Assembly (NCBI GenBank): GCA_041752115.1
Contig: JBGSHS010000177.1
Coordinates: 1-64,000, forward strand
Direction of reading: 5' to 3'
Length of the DNA stretch: 64,000 nucleotides
From: JAJRVM01 sp041752115
GTDB taxonomy: Bacteria > Planctomycetota > Planctomycetia > Pirellulales > Pirellulaceae
The notes under the pieces were generated by a model, which saw nothing but the letters and a program-made list of their open reading frames with translations, was not told where the DNA came from and searched no databases. This document shows, in pieces, positions 18,092 through 27,000 of this stretch. The position numbers and the translations under genes were made by a program. Each line of letters starts with the position of its first letter. The stretch's first letter is position 1.

Positions 18092-18979
18092 ATGAATCTG
18101 CTGCCAGTGAAAAAACGTCTGCCCTTGGGTGGTGGTCTGCGGAAGGCGACGGACGCGGCGGAGACGCCGGCACGGCGCACAGTCAGCCGGCTGCGCACCG
18201 GTCCACTCGCGGTGGGACTGGTGATGGGCCTGCTGGCCATCGTCTCCATTTTCTGGGGGCAACGCATGCTGTTGAATCGCCGTCTGGCACCGACGCAGAT
18301 GTACTCACTGGTCCGCTCCTTCCCACACGATCCGAACGCGTATTGTCAGGGCCTGGTGTTCCACGACGGGTTTCTCTACGAAGGGACGGGGAACTACGGC
18401 GAATCCACATTGCGCAAAGTGGAGCTGGAGACGGGAAAAGTGGTCCAGCAGCACAAGCTGGACGATCAGCTGTTTGGTGAGGGAATCACTATCTGGGAGA
18501 AGCAGATCATTCAACTGACTTGGAAAAGTCGCCAGGCTATCATGTACGATCTGGCCACGTTTCAGGAGCAGCAGCGGTTCGCCTACCGGGGAGAAGGTTG
18601 GGGCCTGACGCACGATGGCCAGAGCCTGATCATGAGCGACGGTACATCGACGCTGCGGTTTCTTGATCCGAAGACGTTTGAGGTTCAGCGTCAGTTGGTG
18701 GTTCGCGACGGCAATCGACGGATCAGCAATTTGAATGAGCTGGAGTATGTCGAAGGGGAAATCTACGCCAACATCTGGTACGACGATCGCATTGCCCGCA
18801 TCTCCCCCAGCACAGGGAAGGTGATTGCCTGGCTCGACCTGTCCCGGCTTTATCCCCGCGCTCAGCGTCCTCATCGCGATGCGGTCCTCAATGGTATCGC
18901 CTATGACCAGCAACAGCGTCGTCTGTTCGTAACCGGCAAGGATTGGCCGCAACTGTATGAGCTGCGCCTGCCCGAATGA
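18092..18979 (+). CDS. Glutaminyl-peptide cyclotransferase (bacterial glutamine cyclotransferase)
   Basis: The gene begins at ATG 18092; the frame is open upstream but that part overlaps the divergent promoter region. A membrane anchor around residues 32-52 (LAVGLVMGLLAIVSIFWG) leads to a five-bladed propeller of the bacterial and plant glutamine cyclotransferase family. Seen in order are FPHDPNAYCQGLVF, YEGTGNYGESTLRKV, LFGEGIT, YRGEGWGLTHDG, SDGTSTLRFLDP, NELEYVEGEIYANIW and the final VLNGIAYD with VTGKDWPQLYEL. These enzymes cyclise N-terminal Gln to pyroglutamate. The catalytic core is complete by inspection, and the anchor suggests action on exported proteins. Confidence 0.88.
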   Translation: MNLLPVKKRLPLGGGLRKATDAAETPARRTVSRLRTGPLAVGLVMGLLAIVSIFWGQRMLLNRRLAPTQMYSLVRSFPHDPNAYCQGLVFHDGFLYEGTGNYGESTLRKVELETGKVVQQHKLDDQLFGEGITIWEKQIIQLTWKSRQAIMYDLATFQEQQRFAYRGEGWGLTHDGQSLIMSDGTSTLRFLDPKTFEVQRQLVVRDGNRRISNLNELEYVEGEIYANIWYDDRIARISPSTGKVIAWLDLSRLYPRAQRPHRDAVLNGIAYDQQQRRLFVTGKDWPQLYELRLPE

Positions 18980-19363
18980 CGAGTGCTCTGTGACAGCTAA
19001 GAAAAAGAAGGTGCCACTGGCTTTGCCAGCGCTCCTCCGCCTATCGGGCAAGGCTACACGGGCAGAGCCCGTGCCACCCAACCTGAAAATAAGACTGTCA
19101 CAAGCCAGTACCGGCGTGGCGTCCGCACCAGCCGGCGGGGGACGCGTCTGCCGGGCGCGGCCTCCACGGGCCTGTTCCGCCCTGCCTGCGGGTGGACTGA
19201 GGTTCTCTCGATCCGACCCGCTGCGGACAGAATCCGCTGGGTAGCTTTCCCGGTAAGTCCCGGATGGCGTAAGATTGATGTGTCGTGGCCGGTCAGGGGC
19301 AGTTCGGCACGGCATCAGACACCTGTCATTCTGTTGGCGATTAGTCCGAGAGGGAATCCATCC
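18980..19363. repeat. Intergenic region with two small hairpin repeats
   Basis: Two hairpins are visible: CTGGC-TTT-GCCAG at about 19017-19029, and CACGGGC-AGA-GCCCGTG at 19057-19073. The first recurs in inverted form at 49984-50002. The rest is GC-rich intergenic DNA before the adaptor-protein gene, with no convincing small gene. Confidence 0.55.
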
Positions 19364-20866
19364 ATGTCGCGCAGTGCGCTCAAGTTGTGCGTTGTTCCGC
19401 TCCTGGTCATTGTTGTCGTCGGTTTCATCGCCTCGGCTCTGCTGGCCCAGGAGGAAGCCAAGCCACAGCCGAGTCCGGACCAGCCGGCCGAAGCAGCACC
19501 AGGGGGCACACACAAAATCGTGCAAGCCCCGTTCAAGATCGAGGTTGAATTATCGGGGGTCTTTGCAGCGGATCAGATGTGGCCGGTGGCCCTGCAGCCG
19601 GAAACCTATTCGTCGTTCACCGTTATCAAAGCCGTGCCGCCAGGCAAGCGGGTCCAGAAGGGAGAAACGCTGGTCTGGCTCGATACGAAAGACATCGACC
19701 AGCAACTGCAGGATCTGGAATACGCCAAGAGTCTTAATAAGCTCTCGCAGCAGCAGGCCAAGACCGAGCTGGAATTGCTCCGCACGACGCTCCCTCTGGA
19801 CCTCGAAGCGGCAACGCGAGCCAAGAAAACCTCGGACGAAGACCTCAGCTACTTCCTGGAGACTGACAAAGCGTTCGAAGAGGAGTCTGCGGAGTTCTCG
19901 CTCAAGAGTTCGCAGGAATCGCTGGAGTACGCCCAGGAAGAACTGAATCAGCTGGAAAAGATGTACAACGCCGACGATCTGACGGAGGAAACGGAAGAGA
20001 TCGTGCTCAGGCGAGCCCGCAATGACGTGGAACGCTCCAAGTTCTACCTGAAGTCGACAGAACTGCGGACCAAGAAAGCACTCGCTCAGGATATTCCTCG
20101 AGCTGAACAGGCACTGACCGAGTCGGCCCAGCGAGCGGACATTGCCCTCGCGAAGGCCAAGGCCAGTCTCCCCGCCCAGCTGGAGAAACAGCAACTCGAG
20201 AACGAGAAGCTGGCGCTGAGCAACAAGCGGACCGAGGAGCAGCTGAAGGAACTGATGAAGGACCGCGAAATGATGAAGGTCCCGGCACCGGCCGAAGGCT
20301 ACGTCTACTACGGACGATGCACACGCGGCAAGTGGGCCGGTGTCGATTCCGTCGCGTCGCAACTGGAAGAGGGAGGCAAACTGCCCCCCAACAACGTCTT
20401 CATGACGATCGTCAACCCACGCCCGCTCCACATCCGAGTGGAAGTACCAGAGAAAGACCTGTATCGCTTGAACAAAGGACTGAAAGGAAAGGCGGTACCG
20501 ACCGGTTTTCCTGACCTCGAACTGGAGGCGGTTCTGGAGCAGGTTGCACCGTTCCCGCTCAATCCCGGCGTGTTCGACGGTCATGCCAAGGTCACACTCA
20601 GCGAGCAGGCTAAGCCGGTGGTCCCCGGCATGAACTGCAAGCTGACGTTCGTGGCCTATGAGAAGTCGGACGCCATCGCTGTGCCCGCTTCGGCCGTCTT
20701 TGAAGACGACGCCACTCATTCGCGAGACATCGTGTATGTCAAGAAAGGCACCGAAGCTCCGGAGAAACGTAAGGTGGTGATCGGTCAGAAGACGCCTGAG
20801 AAATGGGAAATCGTCCAAGGACTGCAGGTGGGCGAGGAGATCCTGCTGACCAAACCAGACGCCTGA
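19364..20866 (+). CDS. HlyD/MFP-type periplasmic adaptor protein
   Basis: The start at 19364 has GAGAGGGA a few bases upstream. A single N-terminal membrane segment or signal (VVPLLVIVVVGFIASALL) is followed by a biotinyl-lipoyl-like half (VPPGKRVQKGETLVWLD near residue 90). A long coiled coil runs from about residue 105 to 305, rich in Glu, Lys, Leu and Gln, then the second lipoyl half (MMKVPAPAEGYVYYG) and a beta-barrel part (PNNVFMTIVNPRPLHIRVEV). This is the layout of membrane-fusion adaptors in RND, ABC or type I secretion pumps. No transporter or outer-membrane partner is next to it, so its pump is unknown. Confidence 0.84.
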   Translation: MSRSALKLCVVPLLVIVVVGFIASALLAQEEAKPQPSPDQPAEAAPGGTHKIVQAPFKIEVELSGVFAADQMWPVALQPETYSSFTVIKAVPPGKRVQKGETLVWLDTKDIDQQLQDLEYAKSLNKLSQQQAKTELELLRTTLPLDLEAATRAKKTSDEDLSYFLETDKAFEEESAEFSLKSSQESLEYAQEELNQLEKMYNADDLTEETEEIVLRRARNDVERSKFYLKSTELRTKKALAQDIPRAEQALTESAQRADIALAKAKASLPAQLEKQQLENEKLALSNKRTEEQLKELMKDREMMKVPAPAEGYVYYGRCTRGKWAGVDSVASQLEEGGKLPPNNVFMTIVNPRPLHIRVEVPEKDLYRLNKGLKGKAVPTGFPDLELEAVLEQVAPFPLNPGVFDGHAKVTLSEQAKPVVPGMNCKLTFVAYEKSDAIAVPASAVFEDDATHSRDIVYVKKGTEAPEKRKVVIGQKTPEKWEIVQGLQVGEEILLTKPDA

Positions 20867-20988
20867 CCAGGCTGCGGATGAGTCGCTGCCGAGGTGTGTG
20901 CCACCGCGCTGGCCCCCTTTCACGGCGCAGCAGAAGCGGACCGGGATCCGAGAGCGCGATCGGCTTGCTGTGACACGAGGTTATCCGA

Positions 20989-22248
20989 ATGTACCACATT
21001 GCTCCACGTGACCGCCACTTTGGTCTGCCGCACGACCTGCGTCACGTTCTGGTTCCTGTCGCGTTCCTTTGCCTGACCAGCGGAATGCTCCCCCTGTCGG
21101 CTGCCGACGAACCGCTCTCCTCACAAGAGACGGGGGACAGTCCGGTTCCTCAGGCAATCGCCGCGCCGGCGCCGGAAGATGTCCAGCGGGCCATCGATCG
21201 CGGAATCCAGTTTCTGCTGGAGGATCAGAATGCCGATGGCTCATGGGGAACCGCCGAACGTACGAAGGACCTGAATATCTTCGCGCCGGTACCAGGAGCC
21301 CACCACGCCTTTCGTACCGCCGTCACCGCCTTGTGCGTGGCGGCACTGATCGAAACTGCACACGATCGCTCCGAAGCGGCCGCGTCGATCGATCGAGGTG
21401 AGTCGTGGCTGCTGGAAAACCTGCCGCAGCTGCGTCGAGCCGATCCGGTGGCGGTGTACAACGTGTGGGGACATGGCTATGCGATCCTGGCCCTCGTCCG
21501 CATGCACCAACGTCACGCGAACGATCCGTCGAAGCAACAGCAGATCGTCGATCTGCTGCGCACACAGTACGATTACCTGGATCGATACGAGTCGGTGGAT
21601 GGCGGCTGGGGCTACTACGATATGCGAGCCGGAACGAAAAAGCCGGCCACCGACTCGACGAGCTTTCTTTCCGCCGCCGTGCTGATCGCATTCCACGAGG
21701 CGGCCGGGATCGGCGTCGCTCCCCCACAACGTCTCACCCAGCGTGCCATCGACTCGATCCACCGACAGCAGAAACCCGACTTCAGCTATCTCTATGGCGA
21801 GTACATGCGTTTTGAACCGATGCACGAAATCAACCGCCCCGGCGGAAGCCTCGGCCGTTCCCAAGCCTGCAACCTCGCCCTCAGGCTCTGGGGCGATCAA
21901 CGGATCACCGATGACGTGCTCAAAACCTGGCTCAATCGCCTCTTCGCCCGCAACGGCTGGCTGAGCATCGGACGCAAACGGCCCATCCCGCACGAGTCCT
22001 GGTTTTCCGTGGCCGGCTACTTCTATTATTTCGGCCATTACTACGCCGCACTCTGCCTCGAACAGCTCCCATCAGACCAGCAGTCGACCTTTCAAGCACA
22101 CCTGGCGACGATCCTCCTGCAACTGCAAGAGAAAGATGGCTCCTGGTGGGATTATCCGCTCTACAACTACCATCAGCAGTATGGTACCGCCTTCGTCCTG
22201 ATGTCGCTCAAGCGGTGCCAGGTCCCCTCAGCAGCAGCAGGCAAGTAG
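20989..22248 (+). CDS. Secreted terpene-cyclase/prenyltransferase-fold protein
   Basis: GAGG lies eight bases before ATG 20989. A signal peptide (about residues 18-40, ending SAADE) precedes an alpha/alpha-barrel of the squalene-hopene cyclase and prenyltransferase type, shown by QW-like repeats: DQNADGSWG near residue 78, SVDGGWGYYD near residue 205, and EKDGSWWDYPLY near residue 385. The DXDD acid motif of a true squalene-hopene cyclase is absent and the product is about 200 residues shorter, so cyclase activity is unlikely. Secretion also argues against a membrane-lipid role. Related planctomycete proteins are annotated only by fold; function is unknown. Confidence 0.75.
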   Translation: MYHIAPRDRHFGLPHDLRHVLVPVAFLCLTSGMLPLSAADEPLSSQETGDSPVPQAIAAPAPEDVQRAIDRGIQFLLEDQNADGSWGTAERTKDLNIFAPVPGAHHAFRTAVTALCVAALIETAHDRSEAAASIDRGESWLLENLPQLRRADPVAVYNVWGHGYAILALVRMHQRHANDPSKQQQIVDLLRTQYDYLDRYESVDGGWGYYDMRAGTKKPATDSTSFLSAAVLIAFHEAAGIGVAPPQRLTQRAIDSIHRQQKPDFSYLYGEYMRFEPMHEINRPGGSLGRSQACNLALRLWGDQRITDDVLKTWLNRLFARNGWLSIGRKRPIPHESWFSVAGYFYYFGHYYAALCLEQLPSDQQSTFQAHLATILLQLQEKDGSWWDYPLYNYHQQYGTAFVLMSLKRCQVPSAAAGK

Positions 22249-22319
22249 AGGCGGTCCGAACGTAAGGTCGACTCTTGAAAATAAGATAAACAGCAGAGAT
22301 CGTCCAGTAACTCTCCAGG

Positions 22320-22930
22320 CTCGGGCCTGAGAGCCCGTGCGGCCGGCGACGGCTATCGCACGATTCGCCGCTGCTGACAGGGACCGGACGCAGGGAAGTG
22401 GTAGGGGAATAGGGAATGCCACAATGCCACAATGCGGCAATGGGCCCGCTGCCAGCGCTGGCGGACGCCCTATTCACACTGCGCACTGTCGCATTGCTGC
22501 ATTGTGGCATTCCCTAGTGAACGACCATTTCGCTACGGCAGGTCCCGGTGGAACACGGGTCCGAGGCGCAGGGCAACTGCCTTCGCTGCGATACGATGGG
22601 CCGCTGCTGACAGGGACCGGACGCAGGGAAGTGGTGGGGGAATAGGGAATGCCACAATGCGACAATGCCACAATGCGGCAATGGGCCCGCTGCCAGCGCT
22701 GCCGGACTTCCTACTTGCACTGCGCACTGTCGCATTGCTGCATTGTGGCATTCCCTAGTGAGCGACCATTTCGCTACGGCAGGTCCCGGTGGAACACGGG
22801 TCCGAGGCGCAGGGCAACTGCCTTCGCTGCGATACGATGGGCCGCTGCTGACAGGGACAGGACGCAGGGAAGTGGTAGGGAAATAGGGAATGCCACAAGG
22901 CCACATTGCGGCAATGTGCAACGGCGCTGT
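22320..22930. repeat. Tandem composite repeat with octanucleotide arrays, locus 1
   Basis: About two and a half copies of a 233-241 bp unit lie in tandem (the shared CCGCTGCTGACAGGGAC begins at 22368, 22601 and 22842). Each unit has a GGAAGTGGT and AATAGGG lead-in, then an octamer array of the form AATGCNNC (22414, 22648, 22889), about 50 bp of spacer, and an inverted octamer array ending GCATTCCCTA (22489-22513, 22730-22754). A stretch with CGCTACGGCAGGTCCC and CGATACGATGGG follows. The opposed arrays can fold into a long stem. The same modules recur at 52797-53708. Frames through it are artefacts of the repeat. Confidence 0.88.
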
Positions 22931-22933
22931 GAC

Positions 22934-23473
22934 TCACCCCTTCGGTCGGAAGGCAACCAGACGCTCGCTGCGTGTCTCCAGGTAGGAACCACCAATCAAA
23001 TCAATACAGTAAGGAATGGCAGGAAATACCGCCTCCAGACACTCACTGATCGCGCGCGGCTGCCCCGGAAGGTTCACCACCAGACAACTCCCCCGGACCC
23101 CGGCCGTCTGACGCGATAGGATGGCGGTCGGGACTTTCTGTAACGACACCTGGCGCATCCGCTCGCCGAAACCAGGTAACATTTTCTGGCATACGGCCTC
23201 CGTCGCTTCCGGCGTAATGTCGCGCACCGCAGGACCTGTGCCGCCGGTGGTGATGACCAGACAACAGCCCTGCTCATCGATGAGACGCTTGAGCACAGCG
23301 CAGAGCGTGGGTAACTCATCCGGCACCAGTTCCACCACCGCCTGCCAGGACGATTCCAGGACCTCTTCCAGATACGCGCGGATCGCCGGTCCGCCCTGAT
23401 CTTCATAGTGACCACGACTCGCACGATCCGAAACGGTCACGATGCCAATTTTGGGCGTGTTGGGGACCGTCAT
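22934..23473 (-). CDS. mogA: Molybdenum cofactor protein MogA/MoaB (molybdopterin adenylyltransferase)
   Basis: ATG 23473 is chosen because a GAGGGAG precedes it and the product opens directly into the family N-terminus (KIGIVTVSDRASRG). The 179-residue protein has the MPT-binding loop ITTGGTGPAVRDITPEAT near residue 80 and the LPGQPRAISECL segment near residue 145, both diagnostic. MogA activates molybdopterin by adenylation before metal insertion; MoaB-type homologues do the same in other lineages, and the two cannot be told apart here. No other molybdenum cofactor gene is adjacent. It is convergent with the composite repeat and divergent from the giant gene. Confidence 0.88.
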   Translation of the reverse strand: MTVPNTPKIGIVTVSDRASRGHYEDQGGPAIRAYLEEVLESSWQAVVELVPDELPTLCAVLKRLIDEQGCCLVITTGGTGPAVRDITPEATEAVCQKMLPGFGERMRQVSLQKVPTAILSRQTAGVRGSCLVVNLPGQPRAISECLEAVFPAIPYCIDLIGGSYLETRSERLVAFRPKG

Positions 23474-24047
23474 ATTCGCTCCCTCTCGTCTGAGCCGCCC
23501 GTGACGCGCGGGACAAGGCAGCGCCAACCGCATGGACAAACGGGGGGTGGCGCCGCGCTGCCTGTAGGCCCTGGGCAGCCGTCGTAGGCCCCCGATTTCG
23601 AGGGCGAAGATAGCCGCACTGCAGTGTACTGAGAACAGGGGATGTCAGGGAGAGCGAGCAAAACCAGCTAATGCGCGTCTGATCTGGCATTATCGGCACT
23701 TACGGCTGTTTCTGTGTCTTCGCCGGGGTTAGTTGAGGGCCGATTGATGGGCACATAAGGGGTATTCACCCCCCTTACTGGCGCTACCGAAGCCCTCGGT
23801 GTAGTAAAAAAGAAAAAAATAGGAAGAATAAGAAACGTCCCCCCCGCTGGAATTTGCATTGGTTTCTTGCGAGGTTATAATCGGCATCGTTGCTATAACC
23901 TGCACTAACGCGACCGGAGAACAGACGTTTTGGGGGAGCTGTCACCTCGCAATCATTCCTATTTCCTATTTCGATTGACTCTCTGCGGCTTGACACTCCC
24001 CACGGCGCATCTCACCACTCAGCTGACCTTCACCAAGGGGTTGTCTT
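23474..24047. other. Divergent upstream region of the giant gene
   Basis: The gap holds the promoter listed below and, around 23808-23838, an A-rich tract followed by a run of C that stands out from GC-rich surroundings. An AAGGGG about ten bases before 24048 can serve as ribosome binding site. No small gene is supported. Confidence 0.5.
23854..23881 (+). promoter_or_regulatory. Candidate sigma-70-type promoter for the giant gene
   Basis: TTGCAT at 23854-23859 and a perfect TATAAT at 23876-23881 are separated by 16 bases, on the strand of the giant gene and about 167 bases upstream of its start. It is the best -35/-10 pair in the region. Confidence 0.5.
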
Positions 24048-27000
24048 ATGACCATCCGACGATCTCGTGCCCAAGGGCTTCGCTCCAAGTCTCTTCGCCG
24101 CCAGCAGCGCGACCAGGCGCGGCATCAGACGCTGCGGGCTCTGCAAGTTGAAACGCTCGAAGAGCGACGCTTGATGGCGGCCAATCTCGAGCTGATTGGC
24201 GTGCAGCCCAACGGAGACGAGTTTCTCGAGAACGGTGATGTGCGGCACACGGCTCCGACCAATCTGCGTTTCGTTTTTTCCGGCAATCAGAGTATCGACG
24301 CCAGCAGCTTAGGCGGCATTGTCGTCACGCGTGCTGGCGGCGACGGCGCGTTTGGCGATGCCAGCGACATCATCATCCAGCCTGGTTACATCGGTCTGGG
24401 AGACAGCTCGAACGAAGTCCTGCTCCGATTCGCTCAGAATCTGCCGGACGATGAGTACCGCATCGATATTAAGGGGACGGGAAGCACGCCTCTGCGCAAC
24501 ACGGCCGGTGACGCCTTTCGCGGAGGCGTTGATCAGCAGATCGAGTTCCGCCTGGACCTCGGCGCTCAGGTGATCGCGGTGGTACCGCAGCCGATGGAAA
24601 CGGTCAACGGTACGCTGGTGCAGCACAGGGATCAGATTCAGGTCTATTTCAACGACGACGATCTGTACGTGCCGGACGCGGAAAACCCGGCCCTGTATCA
24701 ACTGATCTACACCGACGACACGGCCAACAACACGGATGACGTGGTGTTCACACCGGTTTCGGTCAGTTATGACCCGGGTGCGGACATGGCCATTTTGACC
24801 TTTGAGGATGCCATCCATCTGCTGATCGATCCGAACAGCGGCAACCCGATCGGCGCGGGCACGTTCCGCTTGCGGATCGGCACGGACGAGCAGACGCCGC
24901 TGGTGCCCGACGAGATCGATCCGAGAAAAGGCACCGATGAGCTCGCTCCGGTCGAGGATGTCGGGTCCAGTTTTTCGTCGGCCTGGGACCTGGGAATGTT
25001 GGATGGACAGAGCCAACTGATATCATCGCGGATTGACGCCCAGACCTATCTGCTCGATTTCCCGGGGGGCAACGACGAACCGGGGCATCGCGAGATTCCG
25101 GAGGAGACGGCGGGGGGTTACGACAATCACGTCAACCCGCTGTTCGGGGCCGACTCAACGCCAGGCATCACCACGATCCTGTACAATTTCCAGGCCAACT
25201 ACGGTCTGGACGATCAGGGGCTGCCGCTGAAGAACCTGATCACCTCGACGCAGAAAGAGCGGGCGCGGGAGGCGTTCGAGGTGTGGGGCGAATACATCGG
25301 GGTGCAGTTCCTCGAGACGACGGACCAGGGGCTGACGATCGTCACCGGCGATCCGCATGCGCTGGATCCTTTTGCGCCCGATGTGGTGAACCACGCACTC
25401 AGCAAGCCCGATGTCAATGCGCACTTCATGGTGCGTGTCGATCCGGATTACGAGAACGGTCTGCTGATTCTGGACAATGCCTTCCAGTGGAACGACGATT
25501 TCGGCGCCGACTGGTATGAAACGACGATGATCGGCATCGGCTTCATGCTCGGCCTGGAACGTGCCACCGACCTGCCATCTTCCACGCTGATGGCCTTTGC
25601 GTCGGACTTCTCTTTCCCGGGAAGCACCGCCTCGGAGCCGATCTTTCCGGGCAATCAGGACATCGTGCATGGCTCGTACCTGCACCGTCCCGACAGCAAC
25701 GACATCGACATGTATCGGTTCGAAATTGCTGTCGGCGAGGAAGGGGTGTTCACGGCCGAGACATTTGCCGAGCGTCAACCCAACTCCAGCCTGCTTGACA
25801 GCATCCTGATTCTTTACCGTGAGAACGCGGACGGCACGCGCACGATCATCGCGCGCAACGACGACTATTACAGTGAAGATTCTTACATCAATCTGCGGCT
25901 CAGCGCGGGTACGTATTATCTCGGTGTCACCGCGAGTGGCAACGACCTGTACAATCCGGAGTTCGAGGACACCGGTTTTGGCGGCAAGAGCCAAGGCCCC
26001 TACGACCTGCGCGTGGAGTTTCGCCGTGACGCAGTCGCAGGGGAAGCGATGCGCGACGTGACGGAGGCGGGGACGGCGGGCACCACGCTCGACGGCGATG
26101 CCGACGGGTCCCCCGGAGGCGTGTCCAACTTCTGGTTCCGCGCAGTCACACCGGGCAAGACCATTCTGGTCGACAAGCTGAACCGTCCCTTCGAAGCGGG
26201 CATCAAAGGCCGGTACCAGACGATCAGCAGCGCGCTGGCCGCCAGCGCTCCTGGCGATGTGATTCGCATCCTGGGCAACGGCGGGAGCGACAACAACATC
26301 CTGACACTCGCCGACAACTATGCCTACGAAATCGGTCCGGGACCGCTTCCCAATCAGATCCTGGCCGACGGCAAGACGCTCGATGTACCCAGGGGTGTCA
26401 CGATCATGGTCGACGCCGGAGCGATCTTCAAGATGAATCAGTCTCGCATCGGCGTGGGGAGCTCCTCGTTGAGTGTCGACCGCAGCGCCGGCGCTTTTCA
26501 GGTGCTGGGAACGCCCGATCTGCCGGTTTACTTCACCTCGTACTTCGACGAAACGACCGGCCTGGACACCTACCTGCCCACCACAGAGCCCCGCCCGGGG
26601 CACTGGGGCGGCATTGTGTTCCGCAGCGACTTCGACAACGCCGAAGAACGGTTCAATTACGAACGGGAAGGGATCTTCCTGAACTATGTCAACCACGCCG
26701 ACGTCCGCTATGGCGGAGGCAATGTGACCATCGACTCGGTGCGGCAGATTGTCACTCCCGTCCATATGACGGAATCGCGTCCGACGATCACCTACAACCA
26801 GATTACGCTGAGTGCCGATGCTCCGTTGTCGGCCGATCCCGACAGTTTCGAGGAGACGAATTTCCATTCGCCGGAATACCAGCTGAAAGGACACTTCACG
26901 TCCGACTACCAGCGCGTCGGGCCAGACCTCTACGGCAACCTGCTGCTGGACAACTCCTCGAACGGTCTGTTTGTGCGGATTACTACCCCCGCAGGTGACT

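Noticed and set aside
19550..20923. 457-codon minus frame
   Set aside because: Shadow of the adaptor-protein gene, whose coiled coil gives long antisense frames.
22414..22916. Octamer arrays as a CRISPR
   Set aside because: Units are 8 bp without spacers, and flanks repeat as whole blocks; there are no cas genes.
22333..23119. Several small frames in the 22.3-23.1 kb repeat
   Set aside because: They have near-identical sequences because they read the tandem repeat; no start signals or coding character.
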